Below are positions 8,186 through 15,113 of a DNA stretch of 53,350 nucleotides, in pieces. The position numbers were made by a program, and so were the translations under genes. Position 1 is the first letter of the stretch, and every line of letters begins with the position of its first letter. The notes under the pieces were generated by a model. The model did not search any database and was not told the DNA's origin. It was given only the letters and a program-made list of their open reading frames with translations. The stretch comes from Lachnospiraceae bacterium (lineage in GTDB: Bacteria > Bacillota > Clostridia > Lachnospirales > Lachnospiraceae), in assembly GCA_016283775.1 (NCBI GenBank), contig JAEENL010000027.1, positions 1 to 53,350 of the forward strand, given 5' to 3'.

Positions 8186-10132
8186 ATGGAGTTTGTCTGC
8201 AAAAACAACAGGATAATTTTTACAAGAGAAGGCGAGACCGGAGAGATTTCAGCCGTACACGAGGGCTGTATAAGGTTCAGGGCAACCGCATCGTCAAAAC
8301 TGAACGATGAAAACTGGACACTTGAGCCGCGGGAAACACCGGCCGAAACAGGAAGCGACGGTAGATCCGCCTGGCTTAAAACGGGGGATCTTAAGGTATG
8401 CCTTGAAGACAACGGAAGGCTCACGTTTTTTGACAAGGACCGCGTGATATTAAAAGAGCAGCCCGAGCAGACCTTCGGTTATTCCTTCAGGAACTACAGA
8501 AGCATCGGGAGCGGGCTCTGGAAGGTCCGTGTCACCTTTGAAGCCCGGGAAGACGAGGATTTCTTCGGACTCGGGCATGAGAGGATGAACGTGTTCAGCA
8601 AAAAAGGCTGCACGGTGGACCTTCAGCATCTTAACACAAAGACGAGCATCCCTTATGTTTATTCGTCTCTGGGATACGGTTTCCTTTGGAATCTGCCGTC
8701 CACGGGAACGGTCGAGCTTGGCATGAACCGTACCAGATGGAAGAGTGACTGCACCAAAGCGGTCGATTTTACGGTGCTTCTCGGAAAACCCGCAGAAGCG
8801 TCCGAAAAACTTGCGGATCTCACGGGACACGCACCGATGATGCCTGAGTGGGGCATGGGCTTCTGGCAGTGCAGACTGAGATACGAGACTCAGGAGGAAG
8901 TCCTCAGAGTAGCCCGCAAATGTAAGGAGCTGGACATCCCTGTTTCAGTGATAATAATCGACTATTTCCACTGGACCGAGCAGGGAGATTACAAGTTTGA
9001 TCCCAAATACTGGCCCGATCCCAAAGGAATGGCAAAAGAGCTTCACGACATGGGAATAAAGCTCATGGTATCGATGTGGCCCACGATCAACGAGCACAGT
9101 GAGAACTACCGCTATATGGTCGACCGCAACATGCTTATGCGCACCGCTTCGGGAAGCAACAGAGTGTTTGATTTTTACGGGCCTCAGGCCGAGATAGATC
9201 CCACAAATCCCGCAACGCGCGAATATGTATGGGAGCGTCTGAAGGAAAACTACATAGACAACGGCGTTGACGGACTTTGGTTTGATGAGGCCGAGCCCGA
9301 GATACATCCCGAGCATTTTGACAATCTCATCATGTACCGCGGGCGCGGGGACGAGGTGGCGCTTCTCTATCCGTATCATTACGCGCAGCTTGTGTATGAC
9401 GGAATGAGAAAGATCGGCCGTGATGACATTGTCACGCTCACAAGGAGCGCCTACACGGGAGCGCAGAAGTTTGGCGCACTGGTGTGGTCGGGAGACATCC
9501 TTTCGACCTTTGAGAGCCTTGAAGAACAGGTAAAGTCGGGCCTCAACATGGCAATGTGCGGTATACCCTGGTGGAATACCGATATCGGCGGCTTTTACGG
9601 AGGAAATACCGCGACGGAGTATTTCAGGGAACTGATAGTGCGCTGGTTCCAGTACGGTGTGTTCTCTCCCGTCATGCGTCTCCACGGTTCGAGAGACGGA
9701 CACGACAGGTCACGCGACATAAAAGAGCCTACCGGTGGTGAGAACGAGCTTTGGAGCTTCGGCGAGGACAACCTGCCCGTTCTGAGGAAACTTGTAAAAC
9801 TCAGATATCGCCTTGTCCCCTATATAAGTGAGTGCATGAAGAACGCATCCGAAAAAGGACATCCCGTAATGCGTCCCATGTTCTTTGACTTCCCTGATGA
9901 CAAGGAATGCTACAAGACCGGAGATCAGTACTTGTTCGGACCCGACATACTTTTTGCACCGATAGTAAAGAGAGGCCAGACATCAAGAAAGGTATATCTT
10001 CCCGAGGGCGAGTGGGTCCTTACAAAGGACAAAAAAGAATACAGGGGCGGACAGTATGTTGAAGTGAACGCAGGCATAAACGAATTCATCGCTTTTGTAA
10101 AAAAGAATGCCAAAGTACTGGAGGTTTTCTGA
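8186..10132 (+). CDS. Glycoside hydrolase family 31 (alpha-xylosidase/alpha-glucosidase)
   Basis: A 648-residue GH31 enzyme, which removes alpha-linked xylose or glucose with retention. The N-terminal beta domain contains FGLGHERMNVF. The catalytic barrel contains the nucleophile motif DGLWFDEAEPE (expected nucleophile D367) and the acid/base motif LVWSGD (expected D437), 70 residues apart as in the family. WWNTDIGGF and VMRLHGSRDG are also characteristic. The WFDEAEPE form is closer to alpha-xylosidases (WxDAxEPE) than to classical alpha-glucosidases (WxDMNEP), so xyloglucan-derived oligosaccharides are a plausible substrate (inference). There is no signal peptide, so it is probably cytosolic. 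AAAGGGGAAGG precedes the ATG. The stop shares one base with the next gene. Confidence 0.92.
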   Translation: MEFVCKNNRIIFTREGETGEISAVHEGCIRFRATASSKLNDENWTLEPRETPAETGSDGRSAWLKTGDLKVCLEDNGRLTFFDKDRVILKEQPEQTFGYSFRNYRSIGSGLWKVRVTFEAREDEDFFGLGHERMNVFSKKGCTVDLQHLNTKTSIPYVYSSLGYGFLWNLPSTGTVELGMNRTRWKSDCTKAVDFTVLLGKPAEASEKLADLTGHAPMMPEWGMGFWQCRLRYETQEEVLRVARKCKELDIPVSVIIIDYFHWTEQGDYKFDPKYWPDPKGMAKELHDMGIKLMVSMWPTINEHSENYRYMVDRNMLMRTASGSNRVFDFYGPQAEIDPTNPATREYVWERLKENYIDNGVDGLWFDEAEPEIHPEHFDNLIMYRGRGDEVALLYPYHYAQLVYDGMRKIGRDDIVTLTRSAYTGAQKFGALVWSGDILSTFESLEEQVKSGLNMAMCGIPWWNTDIGGFYGGNTATEYFRELIVRWFQYGVFSPVMRLHGSRDGHDRSRDIKEPTGGENELWSFGEDNLPVLRKLVKLRYRLVPYISECMKNASEKGHPVMRPMFFDFPDDKECYKTGDQYLFGPDILFAPIVKRGQTSRKVYLPEGEWVLTKDKKEYRGGQYVEVNAGINEFIAFVKKNAKVLEVF

Positions 10133-10680
10133 TGCTGTACATAATGAGGCACGGGCTCACGGATTGGAACAAAGCGCGAAGGCTCCAGGGGCGTACCGAC
10201 ATACCGCTTAATGACGAGGGAAGGGCCATGGCCCGGGCGGCGGCTGAGGAATACCGGGATCTCAGGCTTGATGTGTGCTATTGCTCTCCGCTGAAAAGAG
10301 CGCGTGAGACCGCAGAGATACTGCTTAAAGACAGGGATGTCCCGATAATCCCCGATGATAGGCTCATGGAGATGGGATTCGGGGAATACGAGGGACTCGC
10401 GGACAGCTTCAAGATACCCGGCTGCCCCATAAATCTGCTGTTTCAGAGCCCTGAAAAATACAAGGAGTCGGTCGGAGGCACGGAGACCTTTGACGAGCTT
10501 TTTGCAAGGACGGGTTCCTTTTTAAAAGAAGTTGCGGAGCCCTTGCTCGAACAGGGAAAGGATGTCCTGATCGTCGGGCACGGAGCGATGAATTCCTGCA
10601 TCATCGTACAGAGAAAGCATCTCCCTATAGAGCAATACTGGAGCAACGGCATACCACAGTGCAAGATAATGGAAATATAA
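10132..10680 (+). CDS. Histidine phosphatase family protein (phosphoglycerate-mutase-like)
   Basis: A 182-residue member of the histidine phosphatase superfamily. MRHGLTDWN carries the phospho-accepting histidine in the RHG motif. SPLKRARETA, EMGFGEYEG and VGHGAMNS supply the other active-site residues. Length and motifs fit broad-specificity phosphatases of the GpmB/PhoE/CobC type. ATG overlaps the GH31 stop as TGATG, so translation is coupled. In this run it may dephosphorylate a sugar phosphate or phosphoglycolate. A CobC-type alpha-ribazole phosphatase cannot be excluded, though the cobalamin-like locus is 37 kb away. Confidence 0.85.
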   Translation: MLYIMRHGLTDWNKARRLQGRTDIPLNDEGRAMARAAAEEYRDLRLDVCYCSPLKRARETAEILLKDRDVPIIPDDRLMEMGFGEYEGLADSFKIPGCPINLLFQSPEKYKESVGGTETFDELFARTGSFLKEVAEPLLEQGKDVLIVGHGAMNSCIIVQRKHLPIEQYWSNGIPQCKIMEI

Positions 10681-10707
10681 AAATATACGATAAGAGGAGG
10701 TATTATC

Positions 10708-11634
10708 ATGGGTTTTGAACTGGACAAGGACGATCTTTACGAGGGAATGAAGTTTATTGTCGGGACATGGCAGGTCGATTATATCGTAAATGCTTTTTCG
10801 AACGACCTTAAGCACATTCCCGCAAAGGAATGGAAGAGTGAGGACGGCAGGGATTTTTCCGACCTTACATACACGTTCACTGAGGATCATGCGATCGTTA
10901 TGAAGGACCTCGGAAGCGGAAAAGAAGAGCACGGCACATGGGAACAGACAAGCTACGGCGAGTACCACTATACCCTCAATGCTTTTCTTGACCTTCCCGA
11001 CAGCAATTTCCTGAAAGCCGCGGAGACACTCTCGGTGCAGGACGGATGCATTGTTTTTTCCATCGGTTTTCTTGCGATAGGAATGAAAAAGATCGCCGAG
11101 GGCACAGTGAGCGAACCTGAGAAAGAGCCTGACATAGGAGATCTCGTGCCCACCGATGACGATCTTAAACACACCGATATCGTCGGAAAATATGAGATAG
11201 TCAAGACTCTCGGTCCCACGGCTGACGGCGGTTTCGGCCTGATAACAAAGGATGAGATGCTCACTGAATTGAAAAAGAGGGTTGCTGCCGGCGAGATGGA
11301 GGAAGAGGAGATTCCTTCGGAAATGAAGCTATTTGACATGCAGATGTGGTTCACAGAGGACCACAAGGTAAAAACCGTCGCAAAGATCCCTGACGGCGTG
11401 TCACAGAAAGAGATCGAAGCCGCAGTGGCTGCGGGGCATATAGGTGAGTTGCTGGAAGGCGGCTATTATGCGGACAAGGGCAGAGACTGGAAATATGTGA
11501 ACGGCAGCTATTATTATGACACCGGTGAAGAACGTGAGCTCATGGGAAAGAAGCTCTCATCGTGGGATCCGCTCGTTATCGATGCCGATGGCTGCATAGA
11601 TCTGCATATGATGGTGTTGAAAAAGATGAAATGA
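10708..11634 (+). CDS. Tandem lipocalin-like protein of unknown function
   Basis: A 308-residue soluble protein with two similar halves. Half 1 (about residues 8-135) has GTWQVDY, TYTFTEDHAI, YGEYHYTL and QDGCIVF. Half 2 (about residues 155-308) has GKYEIVK, MWFTEDHKVK, NGSYYYDT and DADGCIDL. The shared order of GxW/Y-strand, FTEDH, a YxYxT strand and DGCI suggests an internal duplication of a small beta-barrel like those called lipocalin-like in Clostridia. An acidic helical insertion (KKRVAAGEMEEEEIPSEM) sits in the second half. There is no signal peptide. AGAGGAGG lies just ahead of the ATG, so expression is probably strong. Ligand unknown. Confidence 0.75.
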   Translation: MGFELDKDDLYEGMKFIVGTWQVDYIVNAFSNDLKHIPAKEWKSEDGRDFSDLTYTFTEDHAIVMKDLGSGKEEHGTWEQTSYGEYHYTLNAFLDLPDSNFLKAAETLSVQDGCIVFSIGFLAIGMKKIAEGTVSEPEKEPDIGDLVPTDDDLKHTDIVGKYEIVKTLGPTADGGFGLITKDEMLTELKKRVAAGEMEEEEIPSEMKLFDMQMWFTEDHKVKTVAKIPDGVSQKEIEAAVAAGHIGELLEGGYYADKGRDWKYVNGSYYYDTGEERELMGKKLSSWDPLVIDADGCIDLHMMVLKKMK

Positions 11635-11666
11635 TACTTTAAGGCTTGCATAAGGAGGTTTACATC

Positions 11667-12707
11667 GTGAAGAAAAAGGTTTTGTTCATCGGAGGCACGG
11701 GAATCATCAGCACGGCTATAGTAAAAGGCCTTGCGGAAGGCAATGAATGGGAAGTATGGGTATTGAACCGCGGAAACCGCAAAGATGTGCTCCCTGAGGG
11801 AGTGCACCACATCACCGCAGACATGTCCGACGAAAAGGCGGTCGCGGAAAAACTTGAAGGAATGACATTTGACACGGTATGCGAGTTCATAGGTTTTCAT
11901 GTGTCACAGGTCGAGAGAGACTACAGGCTGTTTAACGGGAAGACCCGCCAGTATATGTATATCAGCTCAGCCTCGGCATATCACAAGCCGTCGGCATCAT
12001 ACCTCATAACCGAGGGCACCGCTCTCGCAAATCCTTACTGGCAATATTCCAGGGACAAGATAGCCTGCGAGGATTTTCTGATGAAGGTGTACAGAGAGAA
12101 CGGCTTTCCTGTAACGATCATCCGGCCGAGCCACACCTACGATGAACGGAGTATTCCGCTCGGCGTTCATGGAAAAAACGGCTCCTGGCAGGTCATAAAG
12201 CGCATGCTTCAGGGAAAACCCGTCATCATACAGGGCGATGGGTCAAGCCTTTGGACCATGACATGGAATGGGGATTTTGCAAAAGGATTCATCGGACTTA
12301 TGGGAAACCGCCACGCGATCGGTGAAGCATTCCAGATCACTTCGGATGAAAGTCTCTCGTGGGATCAGATATACGCGACCATTGCGGACGCGCTCGGCGT
12401 AAAGCTTAACGCATATCACGTTTCCTCGGATTTCTTATGCGCTGCCGGTGACGGTATGGGATATGACTTTACAGGGGCTCTCCTCGGTGACAAATCCGTT
12501 TCGGTGGTGTTTGACAACACAAAATTAAAGCGCACGGTACCCGGGCTCAACATGAATGTGAAATTTGATATGGGTGTCAGATATGCCGTGGATTACTGCC
12601 TGAGTCATCCCGAAGAATGTCAGAAGGACGACCCCGAATTCGACTCATGGTGTGACAAGGTGATAGCGGTCCTCGACAAGGCAAAAGCAGAGTTCACCAA
12701 GTTGTAG
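11667..12707 (+). CDS. NAD-dependent epimerase/dehydratase (extended SDR)
   Basis: A 346-residue extended short-chain dehydrogenase/reductase acting on nucleotide sugars or similar substrates. The Rossmann motif is VLFIGGTGIIS. The catalytic part contains YISSASAY and YSRDK (YxxxK). The GTG at 11667 is chosen because AAGGAGG (11652-11658) sits 8 bases upstream; a TTG at 11646 in the same frame lies before that ribosome site and is unlikely. The family includes UDP-glucose 4-epimerases and dTDP-glucose dehydratases, but the IGGTG form with a short NRG segment is closer to Csp41-like/atypical epimerases. It is the last gene of the left run; no hairpin terminator follows. Confidence 0.88.
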   Translation: MKKKVLFIGGTGIISTAIVKGLAEGNEWEVWVLNRGNRKDVLPEGVHHITADMSDEKAVAEKLEGMTFDTVCEFIGFHVSQVERDYRLFNGKTRQYMYISSASAYHKPSASYLITEGTALANPYWQYSRDKIACEDFLMKVYRENGFPVTIIRPSHTYDERSIPLGVHGKNGSWQVIKRMLQGKPVIIQGDGSSLWTMTWNGDFAKGFIGLMGNRHAIGEAFQITSDESLSWDQIYATIADALGVKLNAYHVSSDFLCAAGDGMGYDFTGALLGDKSVSVVFDNTKLKRTVPGLNMNVKFDMGVRYAVDYCLSHPEECQKDDPEFDSWCDKVIAVLDKAKAEFTKL

Positions 12708-12754
12708 GATTTTGTTTAGGATTATTTTCCTTTTCTTTGAAGGGGATGGGATGT

Positions 12755-12760
12755 TATAAT
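12755..12760 (+). promoter_or_regulatory. Probable -10 element for the HD-GYP gene
   Basis: A perfect TATAAT lies 46 bases before the ATG at 12806. The -35 region at the right distance (TTTCTT near 12732) is poor, so only the -10 is clear. Its position inside the longest possible open frame argues that translation starts at 12806, not at 12737. Confidence 0.4.
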
Positions 12761-12805
12761 ACTCTATATTTAAGAAAAATGCTTTTCTGTGAAAGGCGGG
12801 GTATA

Positions 12806-14932
12806 ATGGCATTTAAGAAAAACAAAACGGCAGGCGGGCAAGGAGAGTCGGAAAGACTGACCGGCGCTCCGAAGCAGGCCGATCTGCCGATATATGTGTT
12901 TTTTATACTTCTGACGATCTACCTTCTGACCACCATTCTGGTCCCTATGGTATCGCGTTCGGAATATATTTTGCATATCGGGGAGCTTGAGTTCCCTGTG
13001 TCCACTTTTGCGGGAGTGCTCACATCGATAGGAAACACTTGTATCATCTTCCTTGTGGTGTTCTTCAAGAGAATGGGCTTTTACACATCTCTTGCGCTTC
13101 TTGTTGTGCAGATCCCTCTTCTTCTCAGGACCTGCTTCGTGATGCACAATTTTTTGAGCCTTCCGGGACTTTTTCTGGATATCCTCACGATAATCGCGAT
13201 CGTTTTGATCTATCAGAGAAACAGGCAGATCAAGCGCTTCAGGGATGTCGAGATGAGGCATTTTGCGGAACGCCAGAAAGCGTCGCAGCGTCTGTTCGAA
13301 CAGACCGTCACAGCGCTTGTAAATGCCGTGGATGCCAAGGACACCTATTCTCACGGGCATTCTCTGCGTGTCGCCGAATATTCGGAGATGATCGCAAAGC
13401 GGCTTAAAAAGGACGAAGATGAATGCCGCAGGATCTACTATGCCGCGCTTCTTCATGACGTGGGAAAGATAGGTATACCGAATCACATCATCAACAAAAA
13501 GGGCAAGCTCACAGAAGAAGAATTTGACATAATAAAGCAGCATCCTGTAAAAGGTAATGCCATACTTTCGAGTATCAGTGAATATCCGTATCTCAGCATA
13601 GGTGCGCATTTTCATCATGAACGTTATGACGGCGGCGGATATCCCGACGGGATAAAGGGCGAGGACATCCCGGAGATCGCAAGGATCATTTCGGTCGCCG
13701 ATGCCTATGATGCCATGTCGTCAAACAGAAGCTATCGTGATGTCATCCCTCAGCAGCTTATAAGAGAGGAACTTGTAAAAGGCGCCGGCACACAGTTCGA
13801 TCCCAGATTTGCCGAAGTCATGCTCGAACTCATAGACAAGGATCCGGACTACAGGATGCAGGAAAAGCCCGTGGCGGATGAACTCGCCGGAAGGAACTCA
13901 CTTAAGTGCGGCGAGGACAGAAGCGACATGTCCGATGGTATCCAGGTTGACCAAAACACCGTATCCATCAGCATGAAGGTAAAGAGAAACGATGAGTTTT
14001 TCGGCAAGGGACACGGCCCCGCGCTTATACTTTTCGATTCTCTTGACAGCCGCGTGCACAGTAATGATGAGACAAGAGTCGATCTCTGCTATTATGAATA
14101 CGCCGAGATATGGCTTGAAGGCGAGGCACTGAACAAGGGCGTGAGAAAGCTCTCCACCAAGGTCGTTCGTGAGTCTTCGGATGATGCACGTAAGGGCAGA
14201 AGCTATGTTGCTTATGAGATAAAAGCGGTAAAATGCCTGGACCATGTGCTCGTCACCGTTGACGACGGATGCACCGCAAGAGAATACACCTTTGCACTTC
14301 CCGACAGTTCAAGGTATGCATATCTTTGCATCACAGGTGAACAGTGCGAGATATTTGACGTGAGCATAAACAGGGCAGAGGAGCCTGTGTCTGTTGACAG
14401 TATCGAAAGGATAGCGGATGAGATAAGCTATATTGACGGACCTGTCGGAGACATCCCGAATCTTCAGGTGAACAACCACAGGACCGCTTACTCCGAAGGC
14501 ATACCGCTTACCGACAGGCTTGTTCTGAAATACCATACCATGAGCCTTCCCACGGCACGACTCGTATGGCACTGCCCATATTTCGTGATCTATACCTCAA
14601 AGGACGGCAAAGTAAACGGCGAAGGCTACAAGGAATACGCACTGATCCGCCTTGACGGAGAGAGCAGGAACATCGACGGCTCCGCCAAAAATAAATATAT
14701 CACCGGAAAGCTTGATGCTTTTGAAGGATGGGAAGCCTGGAAAGAGGGCAACAAAAAGGGCTTTGACTCCGAAGCGGTATTCAACAAAAAGAGCAACGTC
14801 GTTTATATGAAGACCGAAAATCTCGGTCTGTCCATCAGAAACAACACATCGATACTTGACGAGAACGATGAGGTTTATGTTGCCATCACGGGCGACCAGT
14901 GCGCAGTGACGAACATCAGGATCTCGAGATAA
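12806..14932 (+). CDS. HD-GYP c-di-GMP phosphodiesterase with duplicated C-terminal domain
   Basis: A 708-residue membrane protein. Four hydrophobic segments lie in about residues 28-145, followed by a short helix and an HD-GYP domain that hydrolyses c-di-GMP in the cytoplasm. Metal ligands are seen in ALLHDVGKIG (H217, D218), HHERYDGGGYP (HHE 270-272) and SVADAYDAM. After about residue 365 there are two related beta-rich repeats ending in CITGEQCEIFDVSINR and AITGDQCAVTNIRISR. These have no signature I recognise; they resemble a sensory or carbohydrate-binding beta-sandwich, but on the cytosolic side. Start chosen at ATG 12806, preceded by GAAAGG and a TATAAT element. It stands alone between a promoter and a terminator. 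It is the only c-di-GMP-degrading enzyme visible in the window. Confidence 0.9.
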   Translation: MAFKKNKTAGGQGESERLTGAPKQADLPIYVFFILLTIYLLTTILVPMVSRSEYILHIGELEFPVSTFAGVLTSIGNTCIIFLVVFFKRMGFYTSLALLVVQIPLLLRTCFVMHNFLSLPGLFLDILTIIAIVLIYQRNRQIKRFRDVEMRHFAERQKASQRLFEQTVTALVNAVDAKDTYSHGHSLRVAEYSEMIAKRLKKDEDECRRIYYAALLHDVGKIGIPNHIINKKGKLTEEEFDIIKQHPVKGNAILSSISEYPYLSIGAHFHHERYDGGGYPDGIKGEDIPEIARIISVADAYDAMSSNRSYRDVIPQQLIREELVKGAGTQFDPRFAEVMLELIDKDPDYRMQEKPVADELAGRNSLKCGEDRSDMSDGIQVDQNTVSISMKVKRNDEFFGKGHGPALILFDSLDSRVHSNDETRVDLCYYEYAEIWLEGEALNKGVRKLSTKVVRESSDDARKGRSYVAYEIKAVKCLDHVLVTVDDGCTAREYTFALPDSSRYAYLCITGEQCEIFDVSINRAEEPVSVDSIERIADEISYIDGPVGDIPNLQVNNHRTAYSEGIPLTDRLVLKYHTMSLPTARLVWHCPYFVIYTSKDGKVNGEGYKEYALIRLDGESRNIDGSAKNKYITGKLDAFEGWEAWKEGNKKGFDSEAVFNKKSNVVYMKTENLGLSIRNNTSILDENDEVYVAITGDQCAVTNIRISR

Positions 14933-14960
14933 AAACCGATTTTGTGTAAAAATACCGTAA

Positions 14961-14996
14961 AGGGAACTTGTTTTTTGGCAAGTTCCCTGTTTTTAT
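14961..14996 (+). terminator. Rho-independent terminator after the HD-GYP gene
   Basis: Perfect 10-bp stem AGGGAACTTG (14961-14970) / CAAGTTCCCT (14979-14988) with an 8-base loop, followed by a T-rich tail. It lies 28 bases after the stop codon. Confidence 0.9.
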
Positions 14997-15051
14997 CGTT
15001 TTTTTATGGAAACGGTCTATTTTTTTAATGGAATATGTTTAATTTATTATT

Positions 15052-15071
15052 TATAATGCACTCTGTATAAT
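15052..15071 (+). promoter_or_regulatory. AT-rich promoter region of the kinase operon
   Basis: Two TATAAT hexamers (15052-15057 and 15066-15071) occur in an AT-rich stretch 43-62 bases ahead of the first hybrid kinase and after a terminator. Matching -35 boxes are weak (about 3 of 6 positions each), so which one is used is unclear. Confidence 0.35.
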
Positions 15072-15113
15072 TTTGCTTTTCTTTGGCTCATACGCCTCCC
15101 GGGAGACATTCGG

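Noticed and set aside
10132-10680. Assigning the histidine phosphatase as CobC (cobalamin synthesis)
   Set aside because: Motifs are shared by the whole superfamily; its neighbours are sugar genes and no other cobalamin biosynthesis gene is seen.
12737-12805. Upstream start (TTG 12737) for the HD-GYP protein
   Set aside because: It precedes a perfect TATAAT and has no ribosome site; ATG 12806 has GAAAGG.
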